A DNA stretch of 64,000 nt, taken from NCBI RefSeq assembly GCF_963082655.1, contig NC_081552.1, positions 125,955,494 to 126,019,493 of the forward strand. Direction: 5' to 3'. Shown here piece by piece: positions 11,102 to 20,846 of the stretch. The first letter of the stretch is position 1. Every line of letters starts with the position of its first letter. The DNA comes from Stomoxys calcitrans (Eukaryota; Arthropoda; Insecta; Diptera; Muscidae). The translations under genes and the position numbers were made by a program. The notes under the pieces were generated by a model. The model searched no databases, had not been told where the DNA came from, and saw only the letters and a list, made by a program, of their open reading frames with translations.

Positions 11102-12919
11102 TGGTCCTCCAGTAAATGGGCATCTTGGGAGTAGGTGATGATTTCATCGTCTGCTGTCTGTTATTTAAACTGCATTAACTTTCCTATCACTACACTGCCT
11201 TATGTCATCGTTTTAGGTTCTTTGTCTAGTCTAGTCTTCCGCCTTTTTATAAAGTCGGTAATGGTTCCATCGTCGGATCCCTGTTCGTTAATCTGTATTG
11301 GATTTCCATGTCCTGTGCTGCCTGATGTTTCAATACTAGGATCTTTGCCTATCTCAGCCTTCCAAATGTTAAATAAATGGGCTCCTTAGGAGTACGTGAT
11401 GGTACCATCATCGGCTCCCTGTCCGTTGGGTTGCATTGAGACTCCTGTCGCTGCGTTGCCTAATGTTTCAATATTAGGATCTTTACCTATCCCAGTATTC
11501 CGAATATTTAAGGCGGTGATGGGTCCGTCGTCGGGTTCCTTTTGTAAGGCTGTGTTGGTTCTCTCGCCACTGCACTGCTCGATATTTTAGTATTAGAATC
11601 TTTGCTTCTCCTATTCTTTCCAATATTCAGAGATGCTGTGATTGTCTCGTTGTCGGCCCTCTGTTTGTTGGGCGGTTTGAGTCACCTGGCACTTCACGGC
11701 CTGATGTCGCAGAATGGAAATTTCTGCCTATCCTAGTCTTCCCAATCTTGAAAAAGAGAGCTTTGCTCTCGTAGAGCGCCATGCCTTTAGTCTTAGCCAA
11801 ACTTGTCACGGTGACTTGATCAATGCCAACCACAAGTAGAGTTCCTTCCTCCTTCTCCTCCCTATGGAAGACCTCTCACTTCTCTACGACCAAAACTTCC
11901 TTTTGCCTGCCCAAGAATCCTAAAATTCGTTCCGTCGCAAATTTACTGACCCATCCCTTGATGAAGACAGTAGCCTTTGTGAGCTGGGGGATATCCATCT
12001 TCTTCATCAGGTCGAGCTTTGCGCCCTCCCAGGGAGCGTGAATACTTCTGACGAGCTGTTTGACGGTATCAATACATTCCGCCGATGCAAAACGCAACGT
12101 AAATATGTCCCCTCTAAACTCCCAGCTCATCATTTATATGGGTGGGTCCTATACAGAGTTCCACACATGTTCGAAAATCCGATCCCCACTTGGGACCGAT
12201 GATCTGGCGGAATCCTACCGGATGCACAGCCGATATTGATGACTGCATAAATCAGCTCATCTCTGTTGTGCTTCCTTGCCACTCTGGCGTAAGAGGGCGG
12301 CTCCTTACCATTTTTAACGACCATCTTCCCCTTCCGTGATGGCTGTGGCCGCCTCCAAGAAGACTTAGGGGCTGTGCGCGCTTCCTTCGATCCTGTTCCG
12401 CAGGACAGTGTCTGGAGTCTCCATTACAGGATGGCTAGCTTGGTTTTTCCAGAGTTCTTGAAAGCGGGAAACTCTTTTTCTTCTTCAGCATTTTAGCAGT
12501 TTTATGCTCTTTGGAAATTCTAATTCTTTTTCCAGCTTCCGTAGAAGTGCTTGGAATGTTAGTTCTATCCCTTCCAGCATCCTGCACTTTCTCGGCTTGC
12601 TTGTTGGCTTAGCAAAGCCATCGCTCACTTCTGCCATCATCCTGTTGCCCTCAACTCTCGATTCGGCTGCGATGACTGTTTCATTGACACCGTCTCTGTC
12701 TGAATCCGAGTAAGAAAAATCACCTTTACTTAAAGGTTAGGGACGAACTGTGCATCCCTCTGGTTTATCCTTCTCTTCCTCAATAATTAGTCTGACGACT
12801 AGATGTGCGCTTAAAGCATTACTCTCGACTACAGGTACCGCACCCACACCTATAGGAGGGGAGGACAACACGCTACGGACTGACGCCACCACCGCAGATG
12901 TTGAGTCTTTGGAGTCCAT
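11102..12919 (-). pseudogene. Non-LTR retrotransposon ORF1 with DUF4780-like middle and repeated tail
   Basis: ORF1 proteins of this kind bind element RNA. The likely start is the ATG at 12919 (MDSKDSTSAVVASVRSV). A charged stretch follows at about 12,500-12,720 (ESRVEGNRMMAEVSDGF, then LLRKLEKELEF). The middle (12,324 down to 11,876) reads PPSYARVARKHNRDELIYAV and later WEGAKLDLMKKMDIPQLTKA, which resembles the DUF4780 domain of fly retroelement ORF1s. The C-terminal third is a set of tandem repeats (separate entry). Stops and frame changes split it into at least five pieces. ORF2 begins directly downstream, as expected for such elements. The DUF4780 assignment is by eye only. Confidence 0.7.
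11116..11660 (-). repeat. Tandem repeat (about 120-134 bp, five units) in the ORF1 tail
   Basis: Unit starts recur near 11,135, 11,261, 11,395, 11,516 and 11,636 on the plus strand (versions of 'gatggttccatcgtcggatc'). On the minus strand they encode versions of KDPSIETSGS..G..IQINEQGSDDGTIT. The copy at 60.9 kb contains one such unit (IGKDPNTGTSGSAGPGD), and the 53.7 kb copy has parts of two, so unit number varies among copies. Confidence 0.7.
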
Positions 12920-13084
12920 TTCTAGCCTACTCCAAAAGGCTTTAACATTTTTTACGTAATATGTAGTACCTATTCCGAGATACGGATATATATATATTTT
13001 TTTTTTATTATTGGTGAATTTTACAAAAATCAGTTCATGTTTAGTTATAACTCTCATATATGTTTTGGACCAGTTCTTCCTTCT

Positions 13085-13320
13085 AGATCCTTTGTAAGCA
13101 CAACCGACCTACATCTAATGTTGCACAATGCACTTTTTCTATGAATACTGCAATATGCATACAACTTGGTCGAATTGGGTTCAAATTAACATATAGCTCC
13201 CATATATATGTTTGGCCGAGTTTAGCTAATATTGCATTAATGTGGTCATGTGTCCAATGATCGTTGCAAAATTTGGCTCTTAGGATTTTTTTGTGTCACT
13301 TGAAATTTTTACTGAATTTA
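13085..13320 (+). repeat. Mini-me-like family F fragment
   Basis: Text such as 'gggttcaaattaacatatag', 'ccatatatatgtttggccga' and 'attgcattaatgtggtcatg' parallels the downstream halves of copies at 41.7 and 60.5 kb. No element ends are present. Confidence 0.5.
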
Positions 13321-13690
13321 ATAGAAATCGTTTGTAACACCACGAAATATTGATCTGCGACCCCAAATGCAAATGGGCCATATCAGTTCTGATTTGGATA
13401 TAGCTCCCATATAAACCGATCTCCCGATTTGACTTCTTGAGCCCCTGGAAGCCGCAAATTTTGCCCGATTTTGATAACATTTTGCACACAGTGTTCTGTT
13501 ATGACTTCCAACAACTGTGCCAAGTACAGTCCAATTGGTCTATAACCAAGTATAGCTCCCATATAAACCGATTTGACACAGTTTTTGTCCGTTTTGGCTT
13601 AAATGTTGCACATAGTGTTCTCTTACAGCTTCCAACAACTGTTCCAAGTACGATCCAAAACGGTGCATAACCTGATATCTACATATATGT
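13321..13690 (+). repeat. Mini-me-like family E fragment E1
   Basis: It starts in the 'cgtttgtaacaccacgaaat' region near the 5' end and then passes directly into E units ('gatatagctcccatataaac', 'ttgacttcttgagcccctgg', 'atgacttccaacaactgtgc'). The core and (GTCY)n run have been deleted. Confidence 0.6.
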
Positions 13691-13866
13691 ATAACCAGTG
13701 AGGAAGGGTAAAACTCGGGCGGTGCCGACTGTTTAATACCCAACACCTACCCTATAAGTGCAATGTGGGAGCTATATCCAATTCTGGATATAATGGACCT
13801 CGGCGAATGTTTTCAGATGGGATTAAACTATCCCTATCAAATTTCGAGCACATATGTTCAAACTGT
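13691..13866 (-). repeat. Possible 3' end of a mini-me-like element
   Basis: Contains ACTCGGGCGGTGCCGACTG followed by TTTAATACCCAACACC, which looks like the GC-hairpin plus TIR-like end of another subfamily in reverse. It is then joined to unassigned sequence up to the retrotransposon piece at 13,868. Confidence 0.4.
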
Positions 13867-13867
13867 A

Positions 13868-14106
13868 ACAACTACTATGGTACGACCAAGAGGGTCGAGA
13901 TGCTACTGAAGCCAAGAATGCGGCATATAGAGCATCCCTGCAGTCAGTAGCAACGTGCCAGAGGAAGGAGAGGTATAGGCAGAAAAGGAGAGGGGAGAAA
14001 CGTCTATTCCGCACAGTGAAAAAGGAAATGAAAAGACGTGAGTGTGATCGAATTGAGATGTACAGAAGTCAGCATAAAGTCTGGAGATTCTATCAAAGAA
14101 TAAAAC
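13868..14106 (+). pseudogene. Non-LTR element R3, endonuclease-RT linker piece
   Basis: The translation reads WYDQEGRDATEAKNAAYRAS then KERYRQKRRGEKRLFRTVKK, RRECDRIEMYRSQ and WRFYQRIKQ. It is directly comparable with the minus-strand linker at 56.75-57.05 kb (KERYREKRREEKRLFRRKKK). This is the type of fly element whose endonuclease is often mis-annotated as craniofacial development protein 2. It is cut at 14,106 by a family B copy that begins ACAAGTAAGAGCGTGC. Confidence 0.75.
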
Positions 14107-14706
14107 AAGTAAGAGCGTGCTAAGTTGGGCTTGGCCGAATCTCATATACCCTCCACCATTGATCGCATTTGTCGAGTGCTATGCGCGGTATCTCTTTTTA
14201 GACAAACATAGAATATTGAATAAGAACTGTTATCCTATTGGAGCTATATCAAGTTATAGTCCGATTCGGACCATAAATGAATGCTGATTGACATTGTAGA
14301 AGTCATTGTGTAATATTTCAGTTCATTCGGATAAGAATTGCGTCTTGTAGGGGCCCAAGAAGCAAAATCGGGAGATAGGTTTATATGGGAGCTGTATCAA
14401 GCTATTGATCGATTCAGACCATACTAGGCACGTATGTTGAAGGTCATGAGAGAAAGCCAAATCTAGAGGTTCAAGAAGTCAAGATCCCAGATCGGTTTAT
14501 ATGGCAGCTATATCAGGTTCTATATCATACTTAGCACAGTTGTTAGAAGTCATAACAAAACCACTCATGCAAAATTTCAGCCAAATCGGATGAGAATTGC
14601 GCCATCACTTGGCTCAAGAAGTGAAAATCCAAGATCGGTTTATATGACAGCTATACCAGATTATGAACCGATTTGAACCATACTTGGCACAGTTGTTGGA
14701 TATCAT
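14107..14706 (-). repeat. Mini-me-like family B copy B3 inserted in element R3
   Basis: The 3' end sequence (reverse sense ACAAGTAAGAGCGTGCTAAG, GGGCTTGGCCGAATC, TATACCCTCCACCAT) is followed by several B units. The core and 5' hairpin are missing; the copy stops inside a unit ('ttggatatcataacaaa') where RT sequence resumes. Confidence 0.8.
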
Positions 14707-15282
14707 AACAAACCCCATCGCATACAAGATACTCTCGAGCTTACTGTGTGAAAGTCATTGAGATAATTGGGCCCTATCAATGCGGCTTTAGACCTGGTAA
14801 ATCCACCTTGGACCAGATATTTACAATGCGCCAAATCCTGGAAAACACCCGAGAAGGACAAATCAACATTTACCATCTCTTTGTTGACCACAAAGCCGTT
14901 TTCGATACACCAATATGTTCAAAGATATTTCAAGCCATGTCTGAGTTTGGCATCCCTGCAAAATTAATAAGACTCTGCATGATGAGACTTGCTGGTACGC
15001 GTTCCTCAGTAAGAATAGGAAAGAATCTCTCCGAACCTTTCAAAACCAAACGAGGTTTCAGACAAGGAGACAGCCTATTGTGTGGTCTCTTTAATATCCT
15101 GCTAGAGAAGATTTTTTAAGATGCTGATGTGAATAGATATGGCACACTAATCACACGCTACTCGCCTATGCCAACGACATCAACATCGTAGGTCGGTCAC
15201 CGGAAGTAGTAACTGCTGCCTTTGAAAGAATCGAAAGAGAGTCATTAAAAATGGGTCTGGCAGTAAATGGAGATAAGACGAT
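14707..15282 (+). pseudogene. Non-LTR element R3, RT fingers and palm piece
   Basis: Translations match the copy at 48.6 kb: PIAYKILSS, IGPYQCGFRPGKSTLDQIF, INIYHLFVDHKAVFDT (first catalytic Asp region), FGIPAKLIRLCMMRLAGTRS and KTKRGFRQGDSLLCGLFNIL. Near 15,160 the catalytic box reads AYANDINIV instead of AYADDIDI, so the first catalytic aspartate of the box is Asn. There are frame changes at about 14,755 and 15,119. The piece ends in GLAVNGDKT at the next B insertion. Expected sequence between the linker piece and this one has been lost. Confidence 0.85.
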
Positions 15283-16611
15283 TCGGCCGGGCCGAATCTT
15301 ATATACCCTCCACCATGGATCGCATTTGTCGACTTCTTTTCCCGGCATCTCTTCTTAGGCAAAAAAGGATATAAGAAAAGAGTTGCTCTGCTATTAAAAC
15401 GATATCAAGATATGGTCCGGTTCGGACCACAATTAAATTATATGTTGGAGACCTGTGTAAAATTTCAGCCAATTCGTATAAGAATTGCGCCCATTGTGGC
15501 TCACGAAGTAAAATAGAGAGAACGATTTATATGGGATCTGTATTGGGCTATAGACCGATTCAGACCATAATAAACACGTTTGTTGATGGTCACGAGAGGA
15601 TCCATCGTACAAAATTTCAGGCATATCGGATAATAATTGCGACCTCTAGCGGTCAAGAAGTCATGATCGCAGATCTGTTTATATGGCAGCTATATCAGGT
15701 TATGCACCGATTTGAACCTTATTTGACACAGTTGTTGAAAGTAAAAATAAAATACGTCATGCAAAATTTCAGCCAAATCGGATAGGAATTGCGCCCTCTA
15801 GAAGCTCAAGAAGTCAAATCCCCAGATGTGTTTATATGACAGCTATATCAGGTTATAAACCGATTTAAACCATACTTGCCACAGTTGTTGGATATTATAA
15901 CGAAATACTTCGTGCAAAAATTCATTCCAATCGGATAAGAATTGCGCCCTCTAGAGGCTCAAGAAGTCAAGACCCAAGATCGGTTTATATGGCAGCTATA
16001 TCAGGTTATGGACCGATTTAAACCATACTTGGCACAGTTGTTGGGTGTCATAACAAAACACGTCGTGCGAAATTCCATTCCAATCGCATAAGAACTGCGC
16101 CCTCTAGAGGCTCAAGAAGTCAAGACCCAAGATCGGTTTATATGGCAGCTATATCAGGTTATGAACCGATTTGAACTAAACTTGGCACAGTTGTTGGATA
16201 TCATAACAAAACATGTCGTGGAAAATTTCATTCTGATCGGATAAGAATTGCGCACGCTATAGGCTCAAGAAGTCAAGACCCAAGATCGGTTTATATGGCA
16301 GCTATATCAAAACATGAACCGATATGGCCCATTTACAATACCAACCGACCTACACTAATAAGAAGTATTTGTGCAAAATTTCAAGCGGCTAGCTTTACTC
16401 CTTCGGAAGTTAGCGTGCTTTCGACAGACAGACGGACGGACGGACAGACGGACGGACGGACGGACAGACGGACGGACATGGCTAGATCGACATAAAATGT
16501 CACGACGATCAAGAATATATATACTTTATGGGGTCTCAGACGAATATTTCGAGTAGTTACAAACAGAATGAAGAAATTAGTATACCCCCCATCTTATGGT
16601 GGTGGGTATAA
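15283..16611 (-). repeat. Mini-me-like family B copy B4 inserted in element R3
   Basis: Near full length. It starts ATTCGGCCGGGCCGAATC then TATACCCTCCACCATGG, with the outer CTTGTT end missing. At least four 153-bp units follow; 'ctcaagaagtcaa' anchors are at 15,805, 15,958, 16,111 and 16,264. Then come a long GACA/GACG run (about 16,421-16,480), CATGGCTAG, ATCAAGAATATATATAC and the ATGGTGGTGGGTATAAAAA end. Confidence 0.88.
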
Positions 16612-17040
16612 AAACGCCTTGTACAAGCGAGCAGATAGAGAAAATGGAGAAAGTTGGGAACCACAACTTTGAAATAGTCAGCAACTTTATCTACCTCGGC
16701 ACCGCCGTAACCGAAACGAATGATACCAGTTTTGAGATAAAGCGAAGAATAATACTGGCAAACAGATGCTACTTGGGATTAAGTAAGCAGTTTAGAAACA
16801 AGACCACCTCTCGACAAACGAAGATTACACTATACAAGTTACTGATATTACCCTTGTTGTTATATGATTCTGAGGCATGGGTACTTGTGAAAGCAGATGA
16901 GGTGGTGCTTAGAGTATTTGAGAGAAAGATTCTTCGTAAAATATATGGACCAGTTAGCGTTAATGGAAAATATTGTAGTCGTATGAACCACAAGCTGTAT
17001 GAGCTGTATGACGACGATACACTGCGCAAACAGATGCGAT
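16612..17040 (+). pseudogene. Non-LTR element R3, RT thumb and C-terminal piece
   Basis: Continues the RT after insertion B4: EQIEKMEKVGNHNFEIVSNF, IKRRIILANRCYLGLSKQF, TKITLYKLLILPLLLYDSEA, WVLVKADEVVLRVFERKIL and RMNHKLYELYDDDTLRKQM. The uninterrupted relative at 49.28-49.66 kb has the same order. About 25 bp present in that copy (encoding roughly WMVSTPKK) are missing at the insertion point. The piece ends at a reversed B end. Confidence 0.85.
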
Positions 17041-17116
17041 CGACAGATGCGATCCATGGTGGAGGGTATATAAGATTCGGCCCAGCCGAACTTAGCACGC
17101 TTTTACTTGTTTAATC
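17041..17116 (+). repeat. Isolated 3' end of a mini-me-like family B copy
   Basis: Reads GATGCGATCCATGGTGGAGG, GTATATAAGATTCGGCCC, AGCCGAACTTAGCACGC, TTTTACTTGTTT. This is only the TIR, hairpin and terminus of B, in forward sense, directly after the R3 piece. Confidence 0.75.
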
Positions 17117-17475
17117 TGCTTCTGTTGTTGAAAGCTTATGAGTCTGTTAAAATGAACAATTTGACTTTGTTTGGAGCGACTTCACAATTTATATTTGACG
17201 CTTCGCTTAACACTTCTCTTTTACTCTCACAGTCAGTTCTCTAATGTGTTTTAGTTTCTCACTCGTTGTTCTTGTAATGCTGTTTGTTCGTAATTTCTGC
17301 TTTCCTTTTTTCACACAAAAATAATTCGCAAATGTTTGTGACACATAACACTTTCAGTTACTAGTGGGTGTACCACTTGTTGAACTTGCTTTTATATGTA
17401 TCTTTTTGTAGTTTATAACCAGAGTATGGAGTATTTTATCAGTGTTTCTCTACACGCTACAAGTCTCAATACACA
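17117..17475. other. Unassigned AT-rich spacer
   Basis: T-rich, with no frames or repeat anchors that I recognise. Confidence 0.4.
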
Positions 17476-17692
17476 AAAGTATTGTGCAAAATTTCAAGCG
17501 GCTAGCTTAACTCCTTCGAAAGTTAGCGTGCTTTCGACAGACAGACGGACGGACGGACATGGCTAGATCGACTTAGAATGACATGACGACCAAGAATATA
17601 TATACTGAATGGGGTCTCAGACGCATATTTCGAGGTGTTACAAACAGAATGACGAAATTAGTATACCCACATCCTATGGTGGAGGGTACAAA
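17476..17692 (-). repeat. Mini-me-like family B 5' end fragment B5
   Basis: Only the last portion of a B copy: 'caaaatttcaagcggctagc', GACAGACAGACGGACGGACG, CATGGCTAGATCGAC, AAGAATATATATACTG, then ATCCTATGGTGGAGGGTAC. Confidence 0.8.
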
Positions 17693-18413
17693 AAGAATAA
17701 CTACGGATGACATTATTGCAAATATTTAAATCTGAACCGATTTCAACCAAAATTGTGGTAGCTGACGGGAAAAGCGTTGTGCAAAGTTTTGGCAAGATTG
17801 GTGAATAAATGTACTTGCAGTGGCTCTTAGAGTGAAAATCGGGCGAAATACATATATGACAGCTATATCTAAATCTAGGCCGATCTCTATGAAATTCAAT
17901 AGTTATAGCGAGAGTCATTAGAAAATTCATTCTGGAAGGTGGGCGGACCATCCCCCTTACCTCATAAGTACGATCCAAAAATAAAAGCTAACCGATCGGG
18001 ACGATATGGGACTCAAATGAAAGGTATCCAGGAGTATCCGAACGAGTTTTCTTATTACGTCATAACACATTATTGCTGTTATATCCTAGAATTTCTTTAT
18101 TGTTCTTTGTTGTCATTCTTTTATTTATTATTGTTTCTGTGTTGTTTAACTCCGCCCCATGCTTGTTCAATAGATGTAAGTGTTGTTGTTTTGCCTGTCA
18201 AGTATAATGTTATGTATGCGTGTGTTTGTCAACGCTGGTCAGCTTTAGCTGCTATTAGGCGATAAGACATGTCATATGTAATTTCAAAAATAGCAACTCT
18301 GAAAGTTGTACATATCGTGTGATACATACGAAAGAATTTAATGAGACAAATGGATTCTGGAATAAATATGCAACTTTTTCGATCAAACCTAGCTTCTTAT
18401 TTAATCGAACATA
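17693..18413. other. Unassigned; degraded repeat text then AT-rich DNA
   Basis: 17,700-18,040 has scattered unit-like words ('atgacagctatatctaaatc', 'gatatgggactcaaatgaaa'), suggesting very old mini-me and Helitron-like debris. 18,240-18,412 has a TATGCAACTTTTTCGAT segment that reappears inverted near 39,860-39,900. Confidence 0.4.
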
Positions 18414-18509
18414 TTGGGTTGCCCAAAAAGTTATTGCGGATTTTTTAAAAGAAAGTAAATGCATTTTTATAAAAACTTAGAATGAACTTTAATCAAATAT
18501 ACTTTTTTT
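18414..18509 (+). mobile_element. Mariner-type MITE, 5' end fragment
   Basis: Begins TTGGGTTGCCCAAAAAGTTA (inverted-repeat end) after a TA, then 'ttgcggattttttaaaagaa' and 'gaactttaatcaaatatact'. The same inner sequence occurs at 42.1 kb with the opposite terminus. It is truncated on the right. Confidence 0.75.
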
Positions 18510-18625
18510 ACATATGAGAATACATGCCGAATAGAGCGCGCTCTATTTGTTGTTAATGTACATAGGACATGTCTTATGCATACGGAAAGTTACAGCTCAT
18601 ATGACATGTCTGATAATTGCGATAA

Positions 18626-19025
18626 AGGCGCTATTACACGTCATGTAGATGTCTTATGACATGTCACTTTATGTATTCACATGTAATTGAAAGTGTTTTT
18701 CATTCATTATTTTTGCTATCACACCTTTATGTTATTTTCGTATGACATAACCTAAAAATGTAAATATAAGCTTATTGGTTTTGACCGTAAAAATAGTTTA
18801 AGTTGCGAGAAAGCAGGTTAAATCATAAATTTGTGAAAACAATTTAATTTGATTTCCTTATGTTTTTGTCAGAATGAATAGAGCACGCTCTAATCGAAAA
18901 AAATTACATGTGCTATTTAGAAAAGCGATCATATTTACTTTCGTTTGAATCACACGACATGTACAAGTCTACGTGTGCTAAATTTGGCATGTCATAAGAC
19001 AACTACATGCCGTGTAATAGAGCCT
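18626..19025. mobile_element. Putative 400-bp MITE with 38-bp terminal inverted repeats
   Basis: The left arm 18,626-18,663 (AGGCGCTATTACACGTCATG..) pairs with the right arm 18,988-19,025 at 35 of 38 positions. No transposase or convincing target duplication is visible. The palindromic words GACATGTC and TAGAGCRCGCTCTA recur inside and just outside. A diverged left-arm-like sequence lies at about 39,058-39,130. Superfamily unknown. Confidence 0.6.
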
Positions 19026-20544
19026 AAAGAAAGAACTTAATGCGTGGTGAGTTTTGTGCTCATACTTTGAAAACAGATCATTGGAGTAGGCTGGAGTGAG
19101 TAAATTGCGTGAGCTTTTCTTTCTATCATTTAGCTATTTTTAACATACAATTAATAAGCAAATTCTCTATCTGCTTGTAGGAAATTCGTAAAAAGAGAAA
19201 TAATGTAACAACACGCTTATGAAGCAGTGTCTCAAATTACATTTAGTAAAATAGAATTATTATGATAACTTTTATGAAACAAACAAAAAATAATAATATT
19301 GGTGAAATAATATTTTCGCCAACATTCTTCCCTTGCAAAGAACGGAAGTTTTTAGGTGTTTGATGGACGGCCTATCGTTGGGAGTCTTTTAGTTGAGTAA
19401 ATGGCTCTGCTATGCTCCGGGTCACAGCGTACGTATGTATGTATATAGGCCCCAAAAAAAAGGATAATAATGTCAAAACAATTTCAATTGTTTGAACCAC
19501 AGTTTGGTTATTTTCATAGTTCATAATAGTTCAGTTCACAATAAGTAGGATTAAAATAAGTTGTTACTTACCGATATATCAGTTCCATCAATCATTTCCA
19601 CAAAAAAATAAATTTATTTTGGTGCTGCAAATTGTATCAACAACGTTTTATTTTCTGCAGTACAACCAAAGAGTAAGCATTGAAGTTTTGCTAATTACCC
19701 TTATGGTAGTTTTTCTAATTACCCTACCGGTAGTTATGACTACCATACTGGAGATATGCTAACCCCTTGCCGGTAGTTGTGCTAACTATTCTTCCGACAG
19801 TTAGTACTGCATATAAAATCTTCTCATACCTCTGAAGAATTTGGGAACCGAAGTTCGAGTCCCTCGGCAGGCCAAAATTTTTTTTATTATTTTTACCTTA
19901 AACTTATTTAAGAAAATCGGCTTAAAAAATATGTATTTTCTATTAATTTTTTTTAACTGGTTTCTACCCTTTTTCAATTTTAATTTAATTGAGAAACTTA
20001 TTACTGTACAGTAATGCTTATTGCCCTTTATCAACATTAGGAAAATGATGTCGGTAGGCTGAGTGTGTGAGGCATGAGTTCATATCTCCATTAGACCTCG
20101 ACAAAACTAATAGAATTAATTTTAAAGCGTAATAAGTCGAAAAACTCGAGGGAGAGCAGCAGCAAGCAGAAAAGAACGAATAACTAAAGCAGGACACCCG
20201 AACGACAACACACACTTAAACCAATTTTGGTTTTTGGTACCATAACATAAACTAGACAATAACGTCAATACCAACGTTGGTTGCCACAACAGCAAAGTTG
20301 CGGTTTGCACAATAGTTGGTTGAAGCAACAAATCTGTTTTTTTGGGTGTAAGTATATATAATGTTTGATGATGGGAGTTTTGAATAAATGTAAAGATAAA
20401 GTCTAAGATGAGTTTAAGGATGAAATTTTGTTGATGATCCTTCTCTTTATCTTTGAGTATGATCCTTCTCTTTATCTTGATGACTTTAATTTTCTAGAAG
20501 AAGGAAATAATTTTAGTAATTGAGCGTTTATTAATTTTGTTTTT
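19026..20544. other. Unassigned AT-rich region with two small tandem repeats
   Basis: No coding similarity seen. 19,689-19,808 holds about five degenerate units of roughly 25 bp ('ctaattaccctaccggtagt' type). 20,434-20,482 holds two copies of 'atgatccttctctttatctt'. A B-box-like TTCGAGTCC precedes a T run near 19,850-19,880 but no tRNA folds there. Confidence 0.45.
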
Positions 20545-20546
20545 AG

Positions 20547-20838
20547 TTAGAACTGATACAACCCTAACGTATCCATCTACCTCCGGATGGGTTTGTTGTA
20601 TCCTTCGTAACAACCATTGGCCTGTACTACATATTTCGTCTGCAATTAAAACTAAGCCACTAACCTCCATCGAGTAAGATGATTTATATTGTCATCAAGC
20701 AAATATGGTTCCTGAATGCATGTTGTTGGTTCCTCAATAAGAATATGAGTAGGCGTCACACTTCCTTGAATCGATGGATAATGGGGCAAATGTCTTGAAA
20801 TTAGACAGCTTTCAATCTGCCTAATATAGTCGTTTATA
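20547..20838 (-). pseudogene. BEL/Pao pol C-terminal fragment
   Basis: On the minus strand one frame reads TPTHILIEEPTTCIQEPYLL, then DDNINHLTRWRLVA. After a frame change it reads QWLLRRIQQTHPEVDGYVRV then VSVLTKN. This is the recognisable last part of BEL/Pao polyproteins, after the integrase (a W-x-x-x-R-I .. HPG.DG.VRVV.V.T pattern). Only about 100 codons remain. It abuts Helitron-like copy C2. Confidence 0.75.
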
Positions 20839-20846
20839 TGGAGAGT

